From NCBI RefSeq assembly GCF_024623785.1, contig NZ_JANKBZ010000029.1, positions 1-64,000 of the forward strand: a DNA stretch of 64,000 bases, given 5' to 3'. The notes beneath the pieces are model-generated. The model was not told the DNA's origin. It searched no databases and saw nothing but the letters and a program-made list of their open reading frames with translations. The DNA is from Archangium lipolyticum (GTDB lineage Bacteria > Myxococcota > Myxococcia > Myxococcales > Myxococcaceae). Both the position numbers and the translations under genes were made by a program. Below, piece by piece: positions 49,008-56,988 of this stretch (its first letter is position 1; every line of letters starts with the position of its first letter).

Positions 49008-49108
49008 GCCGTACCACCGATCCTTCGTCTCGAGGGCCCAGGCGGCCACCTGTCCAACATCCCGCAGCGCGTGGTGGACGTCGTCGACTACCCCTGATAG
49101 CCCGACGG

Positions 49109-49127
49109 AGGGGCTGGCCCCGCCCCT
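49109..49127. terminator. Hairpin between convergent genes
   Basis: AGGGGC at 49109-49114 pairs with GCCCCT at 49122-49127 across a 7-base loop that can itself partly pair. It lies between the stops of the cysteine synthase-like gene and the GST gene. No T-run follows, so efficiency is uncertain. Confidence 0.4.
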
Positions 49128-49140
49128 GAGAAGGCGGTCC

Positions 49141-49773
49141 TCAGGCGGCTGTCACGTGCGCGTTGGCGGAGTACGGCGCCAGCGCCCCGATGTGGCCGGG
49201 CAGGGCCTTCACGCGCTCCAGCCACGCGGACACGGCGGGGGAGCGCTCCAGGGAGAAGCCGCCCTCGGGTGCCACGTGCGTGTACGCATACAGCGCGATG
49301 TCCGCGACCGTGGGTCGCTCGCCTACGAGGAACGTGCGCCCGTGAAGGTGCCGCTCCAGGGCCGCGAGCGCCTCATGGCCTCGCTCCACGCGCAGACGGA
49401 AGGCTTCCGGGTAGCGGGACGCGCGGCCCGTCAGGTGCCAGAAGCGCACGGTGCCCACGTTGGGCTCGATGCTGTTCTGCTCGAAGAAGAGCCACTGGTC
49501 GACCTGGGCGCGCTCGAAGGCATCCTCCGGCAGGAACCGCGTGCCCCGCGCGAGGTAGAGGAGGATGGCGTTGGACTCCGCCAGGAAGCGGCCCGGCTCG
49601 GGCTCGAGCACGGGGATGCGCCCGTCGGGATTCTTTCGCCGCAGGAAGTCCTCCGTGCGGCTCTCGCCAGCGAAGATGTCCACGGGCACCAGTTCATAGG
49701 GCCTGCCCAGCCAGGAGAGCAGGAGTCGGACCTTGTAGCCATTGGCGGAGGGGAGATAGTCGTAGAGACGCAT
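49141..49773 (-). CDS. Glutathione S-transferase family protein
   Basis: A 210-residue GST from ATG 49773 (MRLYDYLPSANGYKVRLLLS). The thioredoxin-like N-terminal domain (1-80) has NPDGRIPVLEPEP and the FLAESNAILLYLARG motif with the glutathione gamma-Glu-binding Glu-Ser pair. The all-helical C-terminal domain contains ERPTVADIALYAYTHVA. The catalytic position has Tyr/Ser (YLPSANGYK), as in the beta/theta-like bacterial groups. It probably detoxifies electrophiles. Divergent from the Ada-like gene, with about 170 bp between. Confidence 0.9.
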   Translation of the reverse strand: MRLYDYLPSANGYKVRLLLSWLGRPYELVPVDIFAGESRTEDFLRRKNPDGRIPVLEPEPGRFLAESNAILLYLARGTRFLPEDAFERAQVDQWLFFEQNSIEPNVGTVRFWHLTGRASRYPEAFRLRVERGHEALAALERHLHGRTFLVGERPTVADIALYAYTHVAPEGGFSLERSPAVSAWLERVKALPGHIGALAPYSANAHVTAA

Positions 49774-49943
49774 CGAAGTTCCAGACGTGGGTAGAACGCG
49801 CGGCAGGCTAGGGAGACCCGCACCGGGTGAGCCACCCGCTTCTTGCGGCATCTGGCGGCGCGAAGGAGCGCAAGAACCGGGTTGCTCCCGCGCGACCTGG
49901 CGGCCATACCGGGTACAGGAGCACCCATCCCAGGAGCCGGAGC

Positions 49944-50819
49944 ATGGCGACCAGCGACTACGCCCGAATCGAGCAGGCCATCCTCTACCTCGACGCCCAT
50001 GCGCGCGAGCAGCCCTCTCTGGACGACGTCGCCGCGCACGTGGGCCTGAGCCCCTTCCACTTCCAGCGCCTCTTCACCCGCTGGGCGGGCATCAGCCCCA
50101 AGCGCTTCCTCCAGGTGCACACGCTCGTTTCGGCCCGCCGCCTGCTGGCCGAGCGGCACAGCGTGCTCGACACCTCCTACGCCGTGGGCCTGTCCGGCGG
50201 CGGCCGGCTGCACGAGCTCTTCGTCACCCTCACCGCCATGACACCGGGCGAGTTCAAGCTGGGCGGCGAGGGACTCACCGTGCGCCACGGCATCCACCCG
50301 TCGCCTTTCGGGGACTGCCTCATCGCCGTCTGTGAGCGCGGCATTTGCGGCCTGCATTTCCTCTCCGACGAGTCCGCGGAGGAGGCCCTGGTGTCGCTGC
50401 GTGCGCAGTGGCCGCGTGCCACCTTCATGGAGTCCCGCGATGCGACCGCCACGTGGGCGGAGCGCATCTTCCCCTCGCGGCCCCCGCGCGAGCCCACGCC
50501 GCTGTCAGTGCTGGTGAAGGGCACGCCCTTCCAGGTGCAGGTGTGGCAGGCGCTGCTGCGCATCTCCCCGGGCCACGTGGCCACGTACGAGGACCTTGCC
50601 CAAGCCATCGGCAACCCGAAAGCGGTGCGAGCGGTGGGCTCGGCGGTGGGAGACAACCCCGTGGCGTTGCTCATCCCCTGCCACCGCGTGTTGCGCAAGA
50701 CGGGCGTCTTTGGTGACTACCGCTGGGGCCCCGCGCGCAAGAAGGTGATGCTCGCGTGGGAGTCGCTGCGTTACGGCGCGGAGGTCGAGGCCGGCGAAGC
50801 GCCGGGAGTCGTGCCTTAG
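49944..50819 (+). CDS. Ada/Ogt-like DNA alkyltransferase with AraC domain
   Basis: A 291-residue protein from ATG 49944. It joins an AraC-type helix-turn-helix (about 8-100: SLDDVAAHVGLSPFHFQRLF, SARRLLAERHSVLDTSYAVG) to an O6-alkylguanine-DNA methyltransferase domain (about 190-280) with VWQALLRISPGHVATYEDLA and the active-site IPCHRVLRKTG (Cys near 251). It lacks the N-terminal zinc-Cys domain of E. coli Ada that senses methyl-phosphotriesters. The protein should repair O6-methylguanine by suicidal methyl transfer. The AraC domain may still control transcription, but the trigger for activation is missing, so it may be repair only. Confidence 0.92.
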   Translation: MATSDYARIEQAILYLDAHAREQPSLDDVAAHVGLSPFHFQRLFTRWAGISPKRFLQVHTLVSARRLLAERHSVLDTSYAVGLSGGGRLHELFVTLTAMTPGEFKLGGEGLTVRHGIHPSPFGDCLIAVCERGICGLHFLSDESAEEALVSLRAQWPRATFMESRDATATWAERIFPSRPPREPTPLSVLVKGTPFQVQVWQALLRISPGHVATYEDLAQAIGNPKAVRAVGSAVGDNPVALLIPCHRVLRKTGVFGDYRWGPARKKVMLAWESLRYGAEVEAGEAPGVVP

Positions 50820-50954
50820 CTCCTGGCGTTCAGGGCAAGAAGCGGGTCGCCCTCGGGTGTGCTTCCCCCTATCTGTAGCGGCAAGACGGGCCCCTGAGAG
50901 GGCCTGTCGACAACGCGAAGGCAAGACAACTTGCCAGGGATTGAGAGCACCCTC

Positions 50955-52073
50955 ATGTCTACCCATCACATTGATTCCCTGACGCAGTACCACCTGCTTG
51001 GCCGCTCGGGGCTCCGGGTGAGCCCGCTGGCGCTGGGCACCATGACGTTCGGTACCGAGTTCGGCTGGGGCAACCCGGAGAGCACCGCCCATCAAATCCT
51101 GGCGCGCTACCTGGAGGCGGGCGGCAACTTCATCGACACCGCGGATGCGTACACCGCCGGCTCGAGCGAGCGCATCATCGGCGACTTCTTCGCGAAGCAT
51201 GGCAAGCGAGACCAGGCCGTCATCGCCACCAAGTTCACCATGGGCACCTCGCCGGGAGACCCCAACGCGGGCGGCAACGGGCGCAAGAACATCTACCGCG
51301 CGCTCGAAGGCTCGCTGCGCCGCCTCAAGACGGACTACGTGGACCTGTACTGGCTCCACGCCTGGGATGGCCTGACGCCCGTGGAGGAGGTGATGCGGAC
51401 CCTGACCGACCTCGTGCGCGAGGGCAAGGTCCGGTACATCGGCCTCTCCGACGTGCCGGCCTGGTACTTCGCTCGGGCCCAGACGCTGGCCGAGCGCAAC
51501 GGCTGGGAGCGGGTCTCGGCGCTGCAACTGGAGTATTCGCTCGCCGAGCGCAACATCGAGCGCGAGCACATTCCCGCGGCACTCGAGCTGGGGGCGGCCA
51601 TCGTTCCCTGGAGCCCGCTCGCCGGTGGGCTCCTGTCGGGCAAATACACGCGCGAGGGCTCGCGGTTGAAAGGAGAGGGGCGTGCCCACGCGCTCCTGGC
51701 CACCGGTCTGCCCATTGCCGACAAGTTCTTGAAGGACCGGCCGTGGGCCATCGTCGAGCAGCTCGTCGCCGTGGCGAAGGAGGTGGGGCACCCGCCCGCG
51801 CAGGTGGCGCTCAACTGGGTGGCGACGCGCCCCGCGGTGGCCTCCACCATCATCGGCGCCAGCAGGCTGGAGCAGCTCGAGAGCAACCTGCGTGCACTCG
51901 ACTTCACGCTGCCGCCGACGCTCTCGGCCAGGCTGGAGGCCGCGAGCCGGCCCGAGCTCGTGCATCCCTATGTGTTCTTCGAGGATCCGGTGTTCACCCG
52001 GGGCATGTTCACGGGCAACACCGTGGTGCGCGCGGAGCCGGGCTGGTTCCGAGCCAACACCCGAGGCCCGTGA
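50955..52073 (+). CDS. Aldo/keto reductase
   Basis: A 372-residue AKR from ATG 50955 (the first ATG at 50931 is also in frame, adding eight residues). The tetrad is visible: Asp and Tyr in FIDTADAYTAGSSE (about 55-68), Lys in VIATKF (about 85), His in LYWLHAWDG (about 133). The NADP-binding end has GASRLEQLESNLRALDF. The protein is longer than the common 310-330 residues because of a C-terminal extension (FFEDPVFTRGMFTGNTVVR). The family reduces aldehydes and ketones with NADPH. No operon partner is evident. Confidence 0.9.
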   Translation: MSTHHIDSLTQYHLLGRSGLRVSPLALGTMTFGTEFGWGNPESTAHQILARYLEAGGNFIDTADAYTAGSSERIIGDFFAKHGKRDQAVIATKFTMGTSPGDPNAGGNGRKNIYRALEGSLRRLKTDYVDLYWLHAWDGLTPVEEVMRTLTDLVREGKVRYIGLSDVPAWYFARAQTLAERNGWERVSALQLEYSLAERNIEREHIPAALELGAAIVPWSPLAGGLLSGKYTREGSRLKGEGRAHALLATGLPIADKFLKDRPWAIVEQLVAVAKEVGHPPAQVALNWVATRPAVASTIIGASRLEQLESNLRALDFTLPPTLSARLEAASRPELVHPYVFFEDPVFTRGMFTGNTVVRAEPGWFRANTRGP

Positions 52074-52222
52074 GGCGCATGTCTACCAGAGGCGCCAGAC
52101 CCCGTTTCCGCCGCAACGGGTGGAGCTGAGGCCGGCGAGGAACGTGTAGCTGCCACTGCCTCCCGGAGGAGCGGTGAAGAGGAGGTGCGAGCCAGCGCCA
52201 CCACACCCGCTCCTTCGCTGGC

Positions 52223-52648
52223 TCAGGACGCCTTGTACTCCGTAGCGACGTCCAGGACCCACGTGATGCCGAAGCGGTCCTTGAGCATGCCGTAGAGGGG
52301 CGCCCATCCCGACGGCGCCAGCGGCTGCGCGACGGTCGCGCCAACGGAGAGCTTTTCCCAGAGCGCGGTGATTTCCTTATCCGAGTCACCGCGGACAGAG
52401 ACGAAGAATGCATTCTTGCCTTCGTCCCACGGCATCCGGGACGGCACGTCGTACGCCATCACCCGGAAGCCATTCTTGGCGGCGACCTGGCCCCACATCA
52501 CCTGATTCGCCTCGGACGGAGCCTGGACGTTCTGGGCGTCCTTGTAGGTGACGATGGTGAGGTCGCCGCCGAACACGGACTGGTAGAACTCCAGCGCCGC
52601 ACGAGCATCGCCACGGAAGTTGAGGTGGTTGGTAACGCTGACGGTCAT
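52223..52648 (-). CDS. VOC-family protein (PhnB-like glyoxalase/demethylase fold)
   Basis: A 141-residue protein with the PhnB-like beta-alpha-beta-beta-beta repeat: FRGDARAALEFYQSVFGGDL at the start and APLYGMLKDRFGITWVLDVA at the end. The VFGG and YGxxxDxFGxxW patterns are typical of the PhnB-like glyoxalase/dioxygenase subgroup. It lies 19 bp downstream of the TetR gene on the same strand, so it is probably part of that regulator's operon. Its substrate is unknown. Some members help remove reactive carbonyls or antibiotics. Confidence 0.87.
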   Translation of the reverse strand: MTVSVTNHLNFRGDARAALEFYQSVFGGDLTIVTYKDAQNVQAPSEANQVMWGQVAAKNGFRVMAYDVPSRMPWDEGKNAFFVSVRGDSDKEITALWEKLSVGATVAQPLAPSGWAPLYGMLKDRFGITWVLDVATEYKAS

Positions 52649-52667
52649 GACTCTCTCCTATGCAGGT

Positions 52668-53405
52668 TCAGGTTTTCGAGCGTTTCCGCACGCTCGAGGC
52701 TCGTCGGGGCAACGGGGATTCGTCGACCCGTGAGGTGGTGGGAACAGGTCTGTGACCTGTCGAAGCGGGTGGTACCTCCGAGGGCTGACGCCGGAGGGCC
52801 GGCATGATGACTCCGTCAACCATCGACACGAGGAAGGCCAGGTCGATCGGCTTGCGCTGAACCAGGGTGCGGTAGGCGGCCATCGACGGGATGACCTGGG
52901 ACAGAGTGCCGATGTCGGCGGACGCCGAGATCTCGCCGCGTTCGACCGCTCGCCGCATCAGCGCGAAGTGCGCTTCGGCCCACGGTTGGACGACCGCGGC
53001 GGTTGCCGCGTCGGCGAGCGCCTGGTCTTGCGAGAGCAACGAGGCGAGCCCTGTCATGATCTTGAGCTTGCGCTCGCTTTCTTCGATCGACTGCGGCTTG
53101 AACAGGCCGAGCAGGTCTCCGCGGAGCGTGCCCGTGTCGGGCAGACGCTCGAGATCGACCTGATTGCGTTTCATGTGCGCGACGGCGTCGATGACCAGCT
53201 CTGTCTTCGACGTCCATCGGCGGTAGATGGTCGCCTTCCCGGCTCCGGCTCGCGCGGCCACGATGTCCATTGTCAGGCCCGCTGCGCCCACCTCGGCGAG
53301 AACCTCGAGCGTGGCCTCGAGGATCTTCGCGTCGCGCGAGTGGTCTCGCTTGCGTCCTGGCTGTGCAGGCTCGACGGCAATGGCGTCGTCATCGTTCTGA
53401 GTCAT
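52668..53405 (-). CDS. TetR-family transcriptional regulator
   Basis: A 245-residue regulator. The TetR DNA-binding domain is at about 24-75: DAKILEATLEVLAEVGAAGL, VAARAGAGKATIYRRWTSKT and ELVIDAV. The C-terminal ligand domain is helical, ending in a basic disordered tail (SPLPRRASSVRKRSK). Direct upstream there is a palindromic operator that overlaps a readable promoter, so it should repress itself and the VOC-family gene 19 bp downstream. Ligand unknown. Confidence 0.9.
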   Translation of the reverse strand: MTQNDDDAIAVEPAQPGRKRDHSRDAKILEATLEVLAEVGAAGLTMDIVAARAGAGKATIYRRWTSKTELVIDAVAHMKRNQVDLERLPDTGTLRGDLLGLFKPQSIEESERKLKIMTGLASLLSQDQALADAATAAVVQPWAEAHFALMRRAVERGEISASADIGTLSQVIPSMAAYRTLVQRKPIDLAFLVSMVDGVIMPALRRQPSEVPPASTGHRPVPTTSRVDESPLPRRASSVRKRSKT

Positions 53406-53426
53406 GCAGTCATCCTCGTGATGATG

Positions 53427-53466
53427 TTGATACTAGCGAGTTCCGGAACCGTCAAGTTCCGAAACT
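53427..53466 (-). promoter_or_regulatory. TetR promoter with overlapping palindromic operator
   Basis: On the minus strand TTGACG (53455-53450) is a good -35 and TATCAA (53432-53427) a -10 with 17-bp spacing. GTTCCGGAAC (53440-53449), a perfect 10-bp palindrome, and GTTCCGAAAC (53456-53465), a near copy, lie in the spacer and just upstream of the -35. The arrangement is expected for autorepression by the TetR protein encoded downstream. Confidence 0.6.
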
Positions 53467-53744
53467 GTCCGGTGTCGTTATTTCCGCAGAGCCCCGACCC
53501 TTGGCCTCACCCCACCCGCTTCTCGAGCATCGCCATCCCGCGCTCGGCATCGGCCGGCGTCGCGTCGGCCAGCTCGAGGTACGCGCGGCCGCGGGACGCA
53601 TGGATCGCTCTCACCCCTCCTGCTCCCTTCACGTACGCCAAGCCTGCTTCGTTCGCCGATGACCGGCTGCCCTGATTTCCAGAAAATCCAGAAAAGACTA
53701 TACCGGTGCCCGCTGTCCTTCCCCCCTGGAGAGGTCGCGAGCAC

Positions 53745-56681
53745 ATGAGAGTCCGCTGGAGAGGAAGTGCCCTGCTGGCGCTGATGCTGATGAGTCCGTC
53801 CGCGTTCGCTGGCACGGCGACTGTCTATTATTACACACCCTACAAGGCGTGGAGCGCGCCCTACATCCACCACAATGCCAGCGGAAGCTGGACGGCCACG
53901 CCGGGCGAGTCCCTGAGCCCGGCGTGCACGAACTGGGTGATGAAGGTGCTCACCACGGGAACGGCGAGCACCTTCCAGGCCGTCTTCACCGATGGGCAGA
54001 ATCACTGGGACAACTACAACAACCAGTCTGGTGCCAATTACAACATCCCGGCCAGCGGCACCCACCAGATCAAGAATGGCCAGCTCCTGGCCAACGCGGG
54101 CACCCCTTGCACCACCTCCACCAACAACCAGGCCGAGGTGTATTACTTCACCGGCACGCGCGGCTGGAGCACCGTCAACATCCATTACGCACCGACCGGT
54201 GGCACCTGGACCACGCCGCCCGGTGTGGCGATGAACGAGACGGCCTGCGCCAACTGGGTGAAGAAGACCGTCGCCCTGGGCGCCGCCACGGGAATGAAGG
54301 CCGCGTTCAACAACGGCACCACCTGGGACAACAACAACGGCTCGGACTACGCCCTGGGCACGGGGCGGCTCACCGTCAAGGATGGCGTGGTCACCGCCAA
54401 CGCCGCCTCCCCGTGTGTGACGCTCCCCCCGGACACGAGCGCACCGTCCATCCCCTCGGGGCTCACCGCCTCGGCCTCTGGCACGCAAATCACGCTGTCG
54501 TGGAACGCCTCGACCGATGATCGCGCCGTGACGGGCTACGAGCTGGTGCGCACCGGCGGCACCCAGGGCACGAAGACCTGGACCACCTCCTCCACGAGCT
54601 ACAGCGACACCGGCCTGAGCGCCCGCACGGCCTACCTCTACACGGTCAAGGCCTTCGACGCCGCAGGCAACAAGTCCGCCGCGAGCATCTCGGCCTCGGC
54701 CACCACGGGTGATGCCCCTCCTCCCGTCCCCCCGGGACAGCCGCTGGGTGGAGACATCCGCGAGGACTCCATCTACTTCGTGCTAACCGCGCGCTTCTAC
54801 GACGGCGACTCCTCGAACAACCGCGGCGGCAGCATGCACACGCAGTCGGGCAACGCCGCCAACAACGATCCGATGTTCCGCGGCGACTTCAAGGGCCTCA
54901 TCCAGAAGCTCGACTACATCAAGGCCCTGGGCTTCTCCGCCGTGTGGATCACCCCGGTGGTGCTCAACCGCTCCGACTACGACTACCACGGCTACCACGG
55001 CTGGGACTTCTACCGGGTCGACCCCCGCCTGGAGTCCTCCGGCGCGAGCTACCAGGATCTCATCAACGCCGCCCACGCCAAGGGCATCAAGATCATCCAG
55101 GACGTGGTCTACAACCACTCCAGCCGCTGGGGCGCCAAGGGGCTGTTCTCGCCCAAGGTCTACGGCGTGCGCGACAGCCAGTGGAGCTGGTACTACGACG
55201 CGCCCGTGTCTGGCTTCACCTATGACGGTCTGACCGTGGAGCCCACCTCCGGCAAGTCCTATTACAACGGGGACCTGTGGTCGACGGCCGAGCCCGCGGG
55301 CAACACCTGCCGCAACTGGGGCGTTCCCACCGGCGGCTACAGCAAGGAGGGCTATCGCCTCTACAACTGCCAGTGGCCCAACCCCACCTCCGGCATGTTC
55401 CCGGCGCAGTACTACCACCAGTGCTGGATTGGCAACTGGGAGGGCGAGGACTCGCGCAGCTGCTGGATCCACGAGGATCTGGCGGACTTCAACACGGAGA
55501 GCACGCCCGTGCAGAACTTCCTCATCGACGTGTACAACAAGTACATCGACATGGGCGTGGATGGCTTCCGCATCGACACCGCGGTCCACATCCCCCGCGT
55601 CACCTGGAACCGGCGCCTGCTGCCCGCCGCCCAGCAGCACGCCCAGGCGAAGTTCGGCGCCAAGGGCAAGGACTTCTTCATGTTCGGCGAGGTCGGCTCG
55701 TTCGTGAATGACAAGTGGAACCGCGGCTCACCCAACCACTCCGCGCAGTTCTTCACCTGGAAGGAGCGCCGGACCTACAGCACGGATGACACCACGGCCG
55801 CGCTCGAGCAGTACAACTACGAGCAGGCCCAGGGCACCTCCGCGCAGCCCACGTCCACCAATGCCTTCCTCCAGGGCAATGTCTACCACACGCCGGATCA
55901 CAGCCAGTTCTCCGGCATGAGCGTGATCGACATGCGCATGCACATGAACTTCGGCGAGGCCAGCAACGCCTTCTTCAACGGAAAGGACTCGGACGACAGC
56001 TACAACGACGCCACCTACAACGTCGTGTATGTCGACTCGCACGACTACGGCCCGAACAAGTCCAGCACCCGCTACGCCGGAGGCACCGACGCCTGGGCGG
56101 AGAACATGAGCCTGATGTGGACCTTCCGCGGCATCCCGACGCTGTATTACGGCTCGGAGATCGAGTTCCAGGCCGGCAAGCCCATCGACTGCGGCCCCAC
56201 GTGTGCCCTGGCCACCACCGGCCGCGCCTACTACGGTGACAACCTCGAGGGCAGCGTCTCGGCCTCGGACTTCGGTGTGGTGGGCAGCGCCTCGGGCAAG
56301 GTCGCCGAGACGCTCAACAAGCCGCTGGCGAAGCACCTGCAACGCCTCAATCAGATCCGCCGGAAGATCCCCGCGCTCCAGAAGGGGCAGTACTCCACGG
56401 AAGGCGTCGCGGGAGGAATGGCCTTCAAGCGGCGCTTCACGGACCCGGCCAGGGGCGTGGACAGCTTCGCGCTGGTGACCATCTCCGGAGGCGCCACCTT
56501 CAACGGCATCCCCAACGGCACCTACAAGGACGCCATCACCGGTGACGTGAAGACCGTGACCAGCGGCACGTTGACCGCCAGCGTCTCCGGCAAGGGCAAC
56601 CTGCGGGTGTACGTCCTCGACCTCCCGGGCAACCCGGCGCCGGGCAAGGTGGGCGTGGACGGCCCCTACCTGAAGCCCTGA
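53745..56681 (+). CDS. Secreted alpha-amylase (GH13) with tandem starch-binding domains
   Basis: A 978-residue secreted enzyme from ATG 53745, preceded by GGAGAGG. After a signal peptide (LLALMLMSPSAFA) come two CBM25-like starch-binding modules (about 23-110 and 120-215; each has VYYYT/VYYFT, WS, IH/HY and a W-D-NN pattern), one fibronectin type III domain (about 225-315) and the GH13 barrel (about 325-900). The catalytic residues are in DGFRIDTAVH (nucleophile Asp near 610), FMFGEVGS (acid Glu near 649) and YVDSHD (Asp near 767). A C-terminal beta domain closes the protein. It should cut starch or glycogen outside the cell. Alone in its operon. Confidence 0.93.
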   Translation: MRVRWRGSALLALMLMSPSAFAGTATVYYYTPYKAWSAPYIHHNASGSWTATPGESLSPACTNWVMKVLTTGTASTFQAVFTDGQNHWDNYNNQSGANYNIPASGTHQIKNGQLLANAGTPCTTSTNNQAEVYYFTGTRGWSTVNIHYAPTGGTWTTPPGVAMNETACANWVKKTVALGAATGMKAAFNNGTTWDNNNGSDYALGTGRLTVKDGVVTANAASPCVTLPPDTSAPSIPSGLTASASGTQITLSWNASTDDRAVTGYELVRTGGTQGTKTWTTSSTSYSDTGLSARTAYLYTVKAFDAAGNKSAASISASATTGDAPPPVPPGQPLGGDIREDSIYFVLTARFYDGDSSNNRGGSMHTQSGNAANNDPMFRGDFKGLIQKLDYIKALGFSAVWITPVVLNRSDYDYHGYHGWDFYRVDPRLESSGASYQDLINAAHAKGIKIIQDVVYNHSSRWGAKGLFSPKVYGVRDSQWSWYYDAPVSGFTYDGLTVEPTSGKSYYNGDLWSTAEPAGNTCRNWGVPTGGYSKEGYRLYNCQWPNPTSGMFPAQYYHQCWIGNWEGEDSRSCWIHEDLADFNTESTPVQNFLIDVYNKYIDMGVDGFRIDTAVHIPRVTWNRRLLPAAQQHAQAKFGAKGKDFFMFGEVGSFVNDKWNRGSPNHSAQFFTWKERRTYSTDDTTAALEQYNYEQAQGTSAQPTSTNAFLQGNVYHTPDHSQFSGMSVIDMRMHMNFGEASNAFFNGKDSDDSYNDATYNVVYVDSHDYGPNKSSTRYAGGTDAWAENMSLMWTFRGIPTLYYGSEIEFQAGKPIDCGPTCALATTGRAYYGDNLEGSVSASDFGVVGSASGKVAETLNKPLAKHLQRLNQIRRKIPALQKGQYSTEGVAGGMAFKRRFTDPARGVDSFALVTISGGATFNGIPNGTYKDAITGDVKTVTSGTLTASVSGKGNLRVYVLDLPGNPAPGKVGVDGPYLKP

Positions 56682-56697
56682 GGCGGCGGCCAGGTGT

Positions 56698-56860
56698 TCA
56701 GCGCGGGGGCGGCTTCACCCTCGCCTCGGCGAAGCGCTCGAACACCTGGCCCGCCACGTAGGCAGGCTGCTCGTCGAGGTTGCTCAACAGGAGCGCGAAG
56801 ACGACGCGGGGACTGTCCACGAAGGTTTTGGACATAGTCGGTAGAGGTTCCAGCCACGTT
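56698..56860 (-). pseudogene. Possible 3' remnant of a truncated gene
   Basis: The minus strand reads SKTFVDSPRVVFALLLSNLD and then AGQVFERFAEARVKPPPR, which looks like the C-terminus of a real protein (a hydrophobic strand followed by an amphipathic helix), but the frame breaks up just upstream, inside the inverted-repeat region beginning at 56814. No family can be named. It may be a gene cut off by the insertion of the neighbouring element, or a chance frame. Confidence 0.3.
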
Positions 56861-56983
56861 GCGAGGGACACCTTCCGGTCGCGGTTGGCCCGAACTGGTC
56901 CGACCATCGGACCAGTTGCTTGAGCTCGCGCCCGGAAGCCGACTCTCTCTACCCCGCGACTATGTCCAAGGATTTCGTGGACA
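56814..56983. repeat. 170-bp inverted-repeat element with internal hairpin
   Basis: Two 27-bp arms face each other: left 56814-56840 begins TGTCCACGAA and ends TGGACATAGTCG; right 56957-56983 is its inverse, with only the five bases in the middle different. The 116 bp between contain a perfect 11-bp hairpin at 56893-56917. The size and arms fit a small MITE-like element or a structured RNA. It directly abuts the HNH island. Confidence 0.65.
56893..56917. promoter_or_regulatory. Perfect 11-bp hairpin
   Basis: AACTGGTCCGA (56893-56903) is followed by CCA and then its exact inverse complement TCGGACCAGTT (56907-56917). It lies at the centre of the 170-bp inverted-repeat element. It could be a protein-binding site or an RNA stem. 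Confidence 0.55.
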
Positions 56984-56988
56984 CTCCA

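Noticed and set aside
49008-49083. PILRLEGPGGHLSNIPQRVV frame after the cysteine synthase-like gene
   Set aside because: It resembles a hydrolase C-terminus but is too short to judge and has no start; treated as a possible gene remnant only.
53507-53815. 102-codon minus-strand frame next to the amylase promoter
   Set aside because: The end (ASRGRAYLELADATPADAER) looks protein-like, but there is no ribosome site, the upper part runs through the amylase leader, and no family fits. A decayed gene is possible but not supportable.
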